Source: Minisyncoccota bacterium (GTDB lineage: Bacteria > Patescibacteriota > Minisyncoccia > UBA6257 > XYB1-36-10). Taken from it: a stretch of 12,958 nucleotides of DNA. The stretch lies in contig JAQVXM010000011.1 of assembly GCA_028709185.1 (NCBI GenBank), positions 1-12,958 on the forward strand. The letters are read 5' to 3'. Positions 6,413-12,955 of the stretch are shown here, piece after piece. Under the pieces are notes generated by a model. It did no database searches. It was given only the letters and a program-made list of their open reading frames with translations, and had not been told where the DNA came from. The position numbers were made by a program, and so were the translations under genes. Every line of letters starts with the position of its first letter. Positions within the stretch are counted from its first letter, which is position 1.

Positions 6413-8481
6413 TGATTTTTGAAAGTAAAATAGGAAAGAAAAAAAATATAGCTAATGGCTTAGGGCTGGTTTTATTTTTTATTTTCATTTATTTTTTTGT
6501 CGCGCTTGATATGATGTTGGCGGCAACAACTTCGGCCACTAACGCCGGAACTGGCGCTGATGTGGCTGGTGTGGGAACTGTTACATGGTTAAACCCATCT
6601 CGCATTGTGGCAAATGATAATAGTTACGCGAGCGCGGCCGTTAATGGGGCAACTTCTCATTATCTGCAGGCTACAAATTACGGTTTTAACATTCCGGCTG
6701 GCGCAACTATTAGCGGAATACAAGTTACTATTGGACGATACGGTTCTACTGGTTTCGGATCCGATGTTCGGGACAGTACGGTGAGATTAATAAAAGCCGG
6801 CGCTGTTACCGGTAATAATAAGGCGGTAACTACAACAGATTGGACTGGAATAGAGACTGCGGTAGTTTATGGCGGTGCGGCTGATTTATGGGGAACTACT
6901 TGGACTCCGGCGGATATAAATGTTTCTAATTTTGGCGTTGCGTTATCCGTAAATAGCAACAACAATAGAACAGCCTTTGTTGATTATATGCAAATTACCG
7001 TGACTTATACTGTTCCGACTGTGTCTTCGGTTAATACTTCGCATGCGGACGGATCATTTACGGCTGGAGAGATTATCGATTTATCGGTAATTTATTCGGA
7101 TACGGTTAATGTCGTCGGTTCTCCGGTTTTGGCGCTTAATTCCGGAGGAACTGCTAATTATCTAAGCGGTTCTGGCAGTAATACTCTAATTTTCAGATAT
7201 TCAGTGTTGTCGGGGGAAAGTTCTTCTGATTTGACTTACACGAGCACTAATGCTTTAACGTTGCCGGGCGGGGCGACTATAAAAGACATAGTTGGAAATG
7301 ACGTGACTAATACGCTTCCGGCGCCAACAATATTTTCTGGAGCGCATGCGATTATTATCGACACAACCGCGCCGTCTGCCACTTCCGACTTGGCTCTGTC
7401 GGGAGCGACAACTTCTTCCATTGACCTTGATTGGACTTCTTCCGGAGATGATGGAAATTCCGGAACAGCTTCAACTTATGATGTCCGCTATTCCACTTCG
7501 GCTATTACGGAACTGAATTGGAGTCTTGCCACCCAAGCAACCGGAGAACCAACCCCAAGTGTTGCCGGAACAAGCGAATCAATGACAGTCTCGGGATTAA
7601 CTCAAGGAACAACTTATTATTTTGCCATTAAAACTTCCGACGAAGTTCCGAACGCTTCTTCTATTTCCAATGTGCCTAGTTTGGGAACGACAGAAGATGA
7701 ACCGATGGCGCCGGATAATGTGACTCTTGGAAACTTATCCGAATCAAGTGGTGGGGTAAAACCGACAATAGCGGAATTTTTTGGATTGGCATATCCTGGA
7801 GCAACGATAGAAATTTTAAGAAAAGATAATTTGAATCCTGATTTCAGAAATGTGCCTTTCAAAAATTTGGAAGTTTTAGAAGACGGAACTTTCAAAGCTT
7901 CCCTGGTGGCGCTACTTCAGGGAGAATATTTTTTTGGATTAAGAGGAATTGATAAGAAAGGAAGAAAAACAGGAATAATGGCTTTTTCGGCTAATTTTGT
8001 GTCGATCAATGAATTAAAAGCGGAAGATTTATTTTTGCCGCCGACTATTTTTTTAAAAGAAAAAATCGTTTCAAGAGGGGGAGTTTTAAGACTGGAAGGA
8101 TATGCGGCGCCTGAAAGTTTAGTGGAAATATTTGCTAATAAAGAAAAAAGGGGAGAGATAAAAGCTGACGCGACTGGAATATATTCCTATGATTTCAAAG
8201 AAAAATGGGAGGCGGGAAATTATGAAATAAAAACAAGACAAATAGACAAAAATAAAAGAGAGAGTCAATTTTCTTTAACGGAAATTTTCAGGGTTTCTTC
8301 TTTAGAAAATCCCAGGGCTGATTTTAATAATGATAATAAAATAAACTTAACGGATTGGAGCGTATTTTTATTCAGATGGGGATCTAAGGAAACGGCAAAC
8401 AGAAAATTAATAGATTTGAACGAGGATGGTTTGATTAATATGAGTGATTTCAGTTTATTTTTAAGAGCTGTTGAAATTTAG
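6412..8481 (+). CDS. Secreted multi-domain surface protein ending in a type I dockerin
   Basis: The 689-residue protein begins with a basic start and a hydrophobic segment (about 14-36), a signal peptide possibly cleaved near MLA-A, or a membrane anchor. A beta-rich domain follows (about 40-200, with DLWGTTWTPADINVSNFG). Next are an Ig-like domain (about 203-318, ending IIIDTTAP) of the kind repeated in bacterial adhesins, a fibronectin type III domain (about 318-425, with LTQGTTYYFAIKTSD), and two further Ig-like beta domains (about 430-525 and 540-630). The C-terminus is a dockerin: two calcium loops, D637-x-N-x-D-x-x-x-N-x-x-D648 and D668-x-N-x-D-x-x-x-N-x-x-D679, 31 residues apart. Dockerins bind cohesins tightly with calcium, and the next gene encodes a cohesin. 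No catalytic domain is recognisable. The GGAG at 6399-6402 supports this start. Confidence 0.88.
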   Translation: MIFESKIGKKKNIANGLGLVLFFIFIYFFVALDMMLAATTSATNAGTGADVAGVGTVTWLNPSRIVANDNSYASAAVNGATSHYLQATNYGFNIPAGATISGIQVTIGRYGSTGFGSDVRDSTVRLIKAGAVTGNNKAVTTTDWTGIETAVVYGGAADLWGTTWTPADINVSNFGVALSVNSNNNRTAFVDYMQITVTYTVPTVSSVNTSHADGSFTAGEIIDLSVIYSDTVNVVGSPVLALNSGGTANYLSGSGSNTLIFRYSVLSGESSSDLTYTSTNALTLPGGATIKDIVGNDVTNTLPAPTIFSGAHAIIIDTTAPSATSDLALSGATTSSIDLDWTSSGDDGNSGTASTYDVRYSTSAITELNWSLATQATGEPTPSVAGTSESMTVSGLTQGTTYYFAIKTSDEVPNASSISNVPSLGTTEDEPMAPDNVTLGNLSESSGGVKPTIAEFFGLAYPGATIEILRKDNLNPDFRNVPFKNLEVLEDGTFKASLVALLQGEYFFGLRGIDKKGRKTGIMAFSANFVSINELKAEDLFLPPTIFLKEKIVSRGGVLRLEGYAAPESLVEIFANKEKRGEIKADATGIYSYDFKEKWEAGNYEIKTRQIDKNKRESQFSLTEIFRVSSLENPRADFNNDNKINLTDWSVFLFRWGSKETANRKLIDLNEDGLINMSDFSLFLRAVEI

Positions 8482-8532
8482 TTCGCTTTTTGAAAAATAA
8501 TATTTTAAAATTAAGAGAATGTTTTTTAAACA

Positions 8533-10311
8533 ATGAAAAATAAAAACAAAATAGGATTTTTAATTTTGTTTTTTCTTTGTGTTTCGGCGACAAAAAGCGA
8601 GGCAGCGGTTTTGTATGCGGTTTCTAAAGAAAAAAATTTTGGAATTGGAAGTGAGTTTGAGGTGAGCGTAAAAATAAACAGCGGAGAAGAAGCTATCAAC
8701 GCTTCGCAGGGAAAAATAAATTTTCCCGCCGATATTTTAGAAGTGGTAAGCGTTTCGAGTAAAGAATCAATCTTTAATTTTTGGCTGGAGGAACCTGGTT
8801 TTTCGAATGAAACGGGAATAGTGAGTTTTGCCGGCGGAACACCAAAAGGAACTTCCGGAAATACTCTGCAAGTTTTAGATATAAAATTCAAAGCCAAAGG
8901 AGCCGGAACTGCTAGTTTGGGTTTAAGCGAAGCGGTAGTAACTGCTAATGATGGAAAAGGAACAAATGTCTTATCGGAAGCGACCGGTTTGGATATAAAT
9001 ATAAGTACAAAAATTTCTAGTTCTCAAATTGTATCGGAACCGATAAAGGAACCGATAACTAATACCGCGCCTGAAGAACAAGTTCAAATAATTGAAAGAG
9101 TTGCCGAGAAGGCGAGTAAATTGCCAATAGCGCCTGAAGTTAGAGTGCCTTTCTATCCTGATTCTTCCAAATGGTATAACTATTTAACTTGGGATAGTAA
9201 ATCGGGAAAAGCAAATGCTTTCTGGGATGTTCCTGATGATATAACGGCATTTGCTTTTCAAATTGATACCAATCCGAATAGCGATCCGAAAAATATTGAA
9301 AATCAACTTTATACCGGAAAAGCTTTTAGTATCTTTGAAGAAGGAATTTGGTACATTCATGTGAAATTTAAAAATAGTGTTGGTTGGGGACCGATAACTC
9401 ATTATAAGATTTCGATAGACACGACAGCGCCGCTGCCTTTCGAAGTGGAAATAGACTCTTTAATCAGTCAAAATCCTACTCCTAAAATAGTTTTTGTTTC
9501 TCAAGATAGTTTATCTGGAATTTCAGGCGCTTTGATTGTTATAGATAAAGAAAATCCGATAGGAACCGAAGAAGGAGTTTTTGATTTGCCGATTCAATCG
9601 CCGGGAAAACATAGTTTATTGGTAAAAATTTTCGATAAAGCCGGTAATGGAGTGGAGGATAATTTGGAATATGAGATATTGCCGCTTCCGACTCCGACTT
9701 TGGAGTTTTCATCTTCTTCCGTAGAACAAGGACAAACGGTTTTTGCTTCCGGAAAATCAGAACCCGGTCTTTTGGTTAATTTAAAAATAAAAAGCGTAAC
9801 CGGAGAGGAACTTTTTTTCGGTTCTACGAATAGCGACAGCGAGGGAGATTGGAAAGCTATTATAGATAAGAATTTGCCGGTCGGAAATTATTTTTTATCG
9901 GCAAAAGCGATAAATGAAAAAGGGGCTTCTAGTTTTGAATCGGAATTAAAGCCGTTAAGAGTTAGAGCAAAAGTTATATTGTCATTAGGATTGTTTGATT
10001 TAACTTGGTTGGATATTTTCATAATTATTATCTCTTTGATTTTATCCGGTATCGGTTTCACTTCCTGGTGGCTTATAAAGGAGGAAAAAAGACGGGGAGC
10101 TTATCTTTCGATAGCGGGAAGAGACGTGGAAAAATTGGCTAATTTAGTGGAAGAAGAAATAAATAAATTAGATCTGCTTGTAGAAAGAAAAAAAAGCGAA
10201 CTTAACTTAGGAACTAAAAATGAAGTGAAAAACATTTTGGAAAAAGTGAAAAATAATGCTGAAAAAATGAAAAAATATATCAAGAAAGAACTGGAAGATG
10301 TTAATGATTAA
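8533..10311 (+). CDS. Membrane-anchored cohesin-domain protein with cytoplasmic coiled-coil tail
   Basis: The 592-residue protein has a signal peptide (1-25, ending KSEA-A) and then a cohesin-like beta sandwich (about 26-157). That domain includes FGIGSEFEVSVKINSGEEAI, INFPADILEVVSV and the typical closing LQVLDIKFKAKGAGTASL. A proline-rich linker follows, then Ig-like domains (about 195-300, 300-385 and 390-480; one boundary reads ISIDTTAPLPFEVEI). A transmembrane helix spans about 495-518, then a positively charged stop (KEEKRRG), and a roughly 65-residue Lys/Glu-rich tail likely to be a coiled coil inside the cell. The topology is cohesin outside and tail inside. It starts 51 bases after the dockerin gene with no terminator between, so they are likely co-transcribed and form a receptor-ligand pair. 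No strong Shine-Dalgarno sequence is seen. Confidence 0.87.
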   Translation: MKNKNKIGFLILFFLCVSATKSEAAVLYAVSKEKNFGIGSEFEVSVKINSGEEAINASQGKINFPADILEVVSVSSKESIFNFWLEEPGFSNETGIVSFAGGTPKGTSGNTLQVLDIKFKAKGAGTASLGLSEAVVTANDGKGTNVLSEATGLDINISTKISSSQIVSEPIKEPITNTAPEEQVQIIERVAEKASKLPIAPEVRVPFYPDSSKWYNYLTWDSKSGKANAFWDVPDDITAFAFQIDTNPNSDPKNIENQLYTGKAFSIFEEGIWYIHVKFKNSVGWGPITHYKISIDTTAPLPFEVEIDSLISQNPTPKIVFVSQDSLSGISGALIVIDKENPIGTEEGVFDLPIQSPGKHSLLVKIFDKAGNGVEDNLEYEILPLPTPTLEFSSSSVEQGQTVFASGKSEPGLLVNLKIKSVTGEELFFGSTNSDSEGDWKAIIDKNLPVGNYFLSAKAINEKGASSFESELKPLRVRAKVILSLGLFDLTWLDIFIIIISLILSGIGFTSWWLIKEEKRRGAYLSIAGRDVEKLANLVEEEINKLDLLVERKKSELNLGTKNEVKNILEKVKNNAEKMKKYIKKELEDVND

Positions 10312-10348
10312 AAAAGTTAAAAAGGTCGTATTTTTAAAATAATAAAAA

Positions 10349-10615
10349 ATGTCAAAAAATAATTTAGGTTTGGCGGTCGGATTCTTTTTTGCTGTTATTC
10401 ACGCAGTTTGGTCATTGGCGGTTCTTTTAATGCCGGTCAGTTTGGGAAAGCTTATTAATTGGATATTGGTTTTGCATCACATTGGTTTTCCGGAAATAAC
10501 CATTTTATCTTTTTCTTTCATGAATGCTGTGATTTTGATTATAGTAACTCTTATTATTGGTTATATATTGGGATGGATACTGGGATGGATAATAGAAATA
10601 ATTTCCGGAAAATAG
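10349..10615 (+). CDS. Small two-helix membrane protein of unknown function (88 aa)
   Basis: The 88-residue protein has two strongly hydrophobic segments, about 7-32 (LAVGFFFAVIHAVWSLAVLL) and about 54-82, the latter ending GYILGWILGWIIEI. A short amphipathic stretch containing two histidines (LVLHHIGFPEIT) joins them. No enzymatic motif is visible. It starts 37 bases after the cohesin gene, without a terminator between, and is the last gene before a strong bidirectional terminator. It therefore probably belongs to the kinase-receiver-dockerin-cohesin transcript. Similar short proteins occur in Patescibacteria to my knowledge, but I cannot name the family. A helper role in the surface assembly is only a guess from position. 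Confidence 0.75.
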   Translation: MSKNNLGLAVGFFFAVIHAVWSLAVLLMPVSLGKLINWILVLHHIGFPEITILSFSFMNAVILIIVTLIIGYILGWILGWIIEIISGK

Positions 10616-10626
10616 AAAAGAAATAT

Positions 10627-10657
10627 AAAAATCCCTCCGCCTTACGGAGGGATTTTT
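10627..10657. terminator. Bidirectional intrinsic terminator
   Basis: AAAAATCCCTCCG (10627-10639) and CGGAGGGATTTTT (10645-10657) form a perfect 13-bp stem with a five-base loop. T-runs follow on both strands. It sits between the 88-residue gene (+) and the stop of uppP (-) and serves both convergent units. Confidence 0.95.
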
Positions 10658-10659
10658 AA

Positions 10660-11427
10660 TTAGAGAAAAAATAAAATAAAAATAAAAACAAGAATAATTC
10701 GGTAAACGCCGAAATAAACAAAAGAATGACGGCGGACATAATTAAGTAAGAATTTTATGCTTAAAGTTGCGGAAAAAAAAGAAACAATAAATCCAAAAAA
10801 AAGAAAAGAAAATTCGGAATAGGAAAAAGAAGCTGAAGTTTTGAAAAGATCAAAAAAAGTGGCGGCAAACATAGTTGGTACGGCTAAAAGAAAAGAAAAT
10901 TCAACAATGGTTGTTCTTGGAATTTTTAAGGCAAGACCGCCGATAATGGTGGCGGCTGAACGGGAAATGCCGGGAATAATGGAAAAAGCCTGACAGAATC
11001 CTATAATCAGGCATTCTTTAAAGCTAATGTCTTTGATATCTTTTTCTTCTTTATTTTCTTTAAAAAATTTTTCGAAAAAGATAAGAAAAATTCCGCCTAA
11101 AGCGAGAGATAAAAGAACAATTTCTATATTGTTTAAAAGATAGTTTTTGACAATTTTATAAAAAAGAAAACCGATTATACCGGTTGGAAGAAAAGCGATA
11201 AAAAGCTTTTTTAAAACTTCTAAATCTAAAAACTTTTTAAAGAAAAGAACAACAACAGAAAGAATGGCGCCGCTTTGAATGGCTATTTCAAAAGTTTTAA
11301 TAAATTCTGTTTCTGAAATTTTCAGAAAATTGGAAGTTAAAATAAGATGAGCGGTTGAAGAAATCGGCAGAAATTCAGTGAATCCTTCGACTAATCCGAG
11401 AATAAAAGCGGTAAAAAAATTAAGCAT
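10660..11427 (-). CDS. uppP: Undecaprenyl-diphosphatase UppP (BacA family)
   Basis: The 255-residue, highly hydrophobic protein with several membrane helices carries both UppP signatures. EGFTEFLPISSTAH is at residues 14-27 (Glu14, Glu18, His27), and PGISRSAATI is around Arg156. The usual second position GH of SSTGH is AH here. EFSFLLAVPTMFAAT matches the conserved region after the second motif. It is slightly shorter than E. coli UppP (273). The enzyme removes a phosphate from undecaprenyl diphosphate at the outer face of the membrane, recycling the lipid carrier for cell-wall and glycan synthesis; the family also causes bacitracin resistance when overproduced. The ATG at 11427 is preceded by an extended -10-like element six bases away and has no Shine-Dalgarno sequence. 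Confidence 0.96.
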   Translation of the reverse strand: MLNFFTAFILGLVEGFTEFLPISSTAHLILTSNFLKISETEFIKTFEIAIQSGAILSVVVLFFKKFLDLEVLKKLFIAFLPTGIIGFLFYKIVKNYLLNNIEIVLLSLALGGIFLIFFEKFFKENKEEKDIKDISFKECLIIGFCQAFSIIPGISRSAATIIGGLALKIPRTTIVEFSFLLAVPTMFAATFFDLFKTSASFSYSEFSFLFFGFIVSFFSATLSIKFLLNYVRRHSFVYFGVYRIILVFIFILFFL

Positions 11428-11433
11428 TATTTT

Positions 11434-11462
11434 ATTTTAACAGGTTGCGTGATATTTTTAAA
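11434..11462 (-). promoter_or_regulatory. Probable uppP promoter (leaderless arrangement)
   Basis: On the minus strand TTTAAA (11457-11462), a 17-base spacer and TAAAAT (11434-11439) preceded by TGT form a -35/extended -10 pair. The -10 ends six bases before the uppP ATG, so the transcript is expected to start at or next to the start codon. Confidence 0.5.
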
Positions 11463-11513
11463 AGTATATAATAAAAAAATAAGTATAAATTTTTAAAAGA
11501 AACGGTTTTACTG

Positions 11514-11519
11514 TATAAT
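11514..11519 (+). promoter_or_regulatory. -10 box for the 59-residue membrane protein gene
   Basis: Perfect TATAAT lies 22 bases before the ATG at 11542. The -35 candidate is only a T-rich stretch near 11491. The intergenic region also carries another TATAAT at 11467-11472, so the exact start is uncertain. Confidence 0.4.
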
Positions 11520-11541
11520 TTTTTATCTAAAAAAATAAAAA

Positions 11542-11721
11542 ATGCTTTGGATGACTTTTTTGATTGTTTTGGTTTTTACGATTATTTCATGGTTTTTATT
11601 TGTTGATTCGGAAAGTTTGGGCTGGAGAGTCCTTTTAACTATGTCGGCTTCCGGTTTGGCTTTTTGGATTATGATGACTGCAATCGCGGCTTGCGGTGTT
11701 TTGGGTTGCGTAGGAAACTGA
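11542..11721 (+). CDS. Small membrane protein of unknown function (59 aa)
   Basis: The 59-residue frame runs from ATG to TGA. It contains a hydrophobic helix at about 2-21 (LWMTFLIVLVFTIISWFLFV), a short polar loop (DSESLGWR), and a second hydrophobic segment at about 30-58. That segment contains two cysteines (AACGVLGCVGN at the end). The layout suggests a helical hairpin. A TATAAT lies 22 bases upstream and no Shine-Dalgarno sequence is present. It is divergent from uppP. After its stop there is only a weak GGCC...GGCC hairpin (about 11751-11766) without a T-run. I do not recognise a family. Composition and promoter support a real gene. Confidence 0.6.
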   Translation: MLWMTFLIVLVFTIISWFLFVDSESLGWRVLLTMSASGLAFWIMMTAIAACGVLGCVGN

Positions 11722-11776
11722 TTTTAATAACTTTATATTTAGTCTGATCGGCCTGAAAATTGGCCCTAATTTAAGT

Positions 11777-11804
11777 TTGACAATCTAGAAATAAAGATTA
11801 TGAT
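11777..11804 (+). promoter_or_regulatory. Strong sigma-70-type promoter of the two-gene unknown unit
   Basis: A perfect TTGACA (11777-11782), a 16-base spacer and TATGAT (11799-11804) precede the 158-residue gene by about 60 bases. A second perfect TTGACA at 11822-11827 lacks a convincing -10 at the right distance. Confidence 0.65.
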
Positions 11805-11864
11805 TGAGCTAGAATTTTTTATTGACAACTTGAACAAATAATTGAATAAAAAAGGAAAAAGACA

Positions 11865-12341
11865 ATGAAAGAGAAAGCTAAGATGATTTTAACCGGACTG
11901 CTGGCGTTTTCTAAAAAGATTTTCAAGAAATCGGAAATATCTCCCATTGAGTTTTTTTTAAAAGATGTTCCGCTTAACGAGGAACGCGATTTTGAAAAAA
12001 GAGTATGGCAATTGCAATATAGGGCGAAAATTGTTTTAAACGAAATTGAAGCGATTTTCATAAAACTTCAAGGAATTATTCCTCTTTTGCCTTTTTATCG
12101 CCTCGAATTGGAAACAAATCTGATGCAGGGAGATTCTGTTTGGAAAGTGACGCAAAATATGTGCATTAAGTATCAGCTTAAAGTAAAAAAAAGACTAAAA
12201 AAGAAGCTCATAAAAATATTTTTCAAATTAAAAGAAGATGGAGTTTTAACTGTTAATCCTTTTACGAAAAAAAGCGGGGGAGACAGAAGTAGATTGTTCC
12301 CTTGGGAAAGACAATATGCCAAATTGCAGGGAGGTGATTAG
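11865..12341 (+). CDS. Uncharacterised basic protein (158 aa)
   Basis: The 158-residue protein is rich in lysine and hydrophobic residues. It has no signal peptide and no clear membrane helix; an amphipathic N-terminus (MILTGLLAFSKKIFKK) is present. The middle looks helical (EKRVWQLQYRAKIVLNEIEA and the following segment). A basic run (LKVKKRLKKKLIK) comes near residue 110, and the end is polar and Gly/Arg-rich (SGGDRSRLFPWERQYAKLQG). The basic stretch could bind nucleic acid or membrane, but no family is recognised. The start is supported by AAGGA nine bases before ATG 11865 and by the strong promoter upstream. Its last codons contain the ribosome site for the next gene. A mild change in style from neighbouring genes, with fewer obvious homologues, hints at lineage-specific or acquired DNA. 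Confidence 0.6.
   Translation: MKEKAKMILTGLLAFSKKIFKKSEISPIEFFLKDVPLNEERDFEKRVWQLQYRAKIVLNEIEAIFIKLQGIIPLLPFYRLELETNLMQGDSVWKVTQNMCIKYQLKVKKRLKKKLIKIFFKLKEDGVLTVNPFTKKSGGDRSRLFPWERQYAKLQGGD
12330..12337 (+). promoter_or_regulatory. Near-perfect Shine-Dalgarno sequence at a gene junction
   Basis: GGAGGTGA is complementary to the standard 16S rRNA 3' tail. It lies inside the last codons of the 158-residue gene and five bases before an in-frame TTG at 12343. It is the strongest ribosome site in the window and decides the start of the following frame. Confidence 0.6.
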
Positions 12342-12342
12342 A

Positions 12343-12630
12343 TTGTATATTTTTCCGGAAGATGCATTCAGAATGCATCCTAGTCATTTTAAAGAGATTG
12401 CTCTTTCTTGCGTATATAAAAAAGAAATTGCAAAACGACAGGAGAAAGTGGGTGAAATTACGGAGATTTCTGGAAGTTCTCCGGCTGAAAATGAAAAAGA
12501 AAAAAAGCAGGAATTATTTCTTTGTCGAAAATCCCCGCTAAAAATAAAAAAGTGGCGGGGACCATCCTTGAAAAATCGCATCTTGTCTCAAAAATGTGGA
12601 TTGGGTGTTCATATTGATATTTTGGCCTGA
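12343..12630 (+). CDS. Uncharacterised small protein (95 aa), coupled to the upstream gene
   Basis: The frame is open from an ATG at 12316, but the TTG at 12343 is the better start. It lies one base after the TAG of the previous gene and five bases after GGAGGTGA. This predicts translational coupling. The product would have 95 residues: an N-terminal segment with FPEDAFRMHPSHFKEIAL, a charged Glu/Lys-rich middle, and a basic C-terminal part (SPLKIKKWRGPSLKNR). There is no membrane helix and no recognised family. A terminator begins 39 bases after the TGA. The frame contains a seven-base-pair stem (12532-12561). The amino-acid sequence is not strongly protein-like toward its end, so it may be shorter, decayed, or spurious. 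Confidence 0.45.
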   Translation: MYIFPEDAFRMHPSHFKEIALSCVYKKEIAKRQEKVGEITEISGSSPAENEKEKKQELFLCRKSPLKIKKWRGPSLKNRILSQKCGLGVHIDILA

Positions 12631-12669
12631 TGCGCGTTCTTATAAAATTAACCGGCAACATTTTATTTT

Positions 12670-12699
12670 ATCTCCGTGAAACTTTCACGGAGATTTTTT
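12670..12699 (+). terminator. Intrinsic terminator of the two-gene unknown unit
   Basis: The sequence from 12670 to 12694 is a perfect odd-length palindrome (ATCTCCGTGAAA, one C, TTTCACGGAGAT). It gives a stem of ten or more base pairs followed by six T residues. It follows the 95-residue frame by 39 bases. Confidence 0.9.
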
Positions 12700-12728
12700 A
12701 TAAAATTGACATTTTGTCTTGAATTATC

Positions 12729-12771
12729 TCAACATTAAAATTGTTGACATGAGAAAGGGGAGTTCTATACT
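12729..12771 (+). promoter_or_regulatory. Strong promoter with an overlapping inverted repeat
   Basis: TTGACA (12744-12749), a 16-base spacer and TATACT (12766-12771) form a near-consensus promoter. An inverted repeat TCAACA (12729-12734) / TGTTGA (12742-12747) with a seven-base centre overlaps the -35 box and could be an operator. Transcription would start near 12778, just before a stable hairpin at 12783-12807. Confidence 0.65.
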
Positions 12772-12777
12772 TTAATT

Positions 12778-12955
12778 GGAAAAAGGCAACATAGCCGATG
12801 TTGCTTTGGAGTTTATTTTTATTAAAATTATTATGGAAAATATTTTTTATATTTTTAGGGCGATAAATTTGTTTTTTTCAAAGACGGCAAAGTCGGCCGC
12901 AAAAAACAAACCGCTTGCTATGGCTTTCGTGGCTTTACTCGCAAGCGGTTTTTTT
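12778..12955 (+). ncRNA. Candidate small RNA or regulatory leader
   Basis: A transcript of about 178 bases is predicted between the promoter at 12744-12771 and the terminator-like hairpin ending at 12955. Its 5' end folds into a 10-bp stem (12783-12792 with 12798-12807, one G-U pair, loop AGCCG). The middle is A/T-rich and the end is the terminator. It matches none of the standard bacterial RNAs I could test by eye (tmRNA, SRP RNA, RNase P, 6S). The alternative is that an ORF starting at 12833 is the real product. Confidence 0.35.

Noticed and set aside
6412..8481. Cellulosomal enzyme reading of the dockerin protein
   Set aside because: No glycoside hydrolase, carbohydrate esterase or other catalytic motif is visible; the body consists of beta-sandwich domains only.
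8526..8897. 123-codon open frame on the minus strand inside the cohesin gene
   Set aside because: It lies antisense to a clear signal peptide and cohesin domain. Its translation is Ser/Phe/Pro-rich in the way antisense frames of this gene style are.
11746..11770. GGCC...GGCC hairpin after the 59-residue gene
   Set aside because: The stem is only four base pairs and no T-run follows, so I do not call it a terminator.
12316..12342. ATG at 12316 as the start of the 95-residue frame
   Set aside because: No ribosome site precedes it and it would overlap the upstream gene by 26 bases. GGAGGTGA followed by TTG at 12343 is far better placed.
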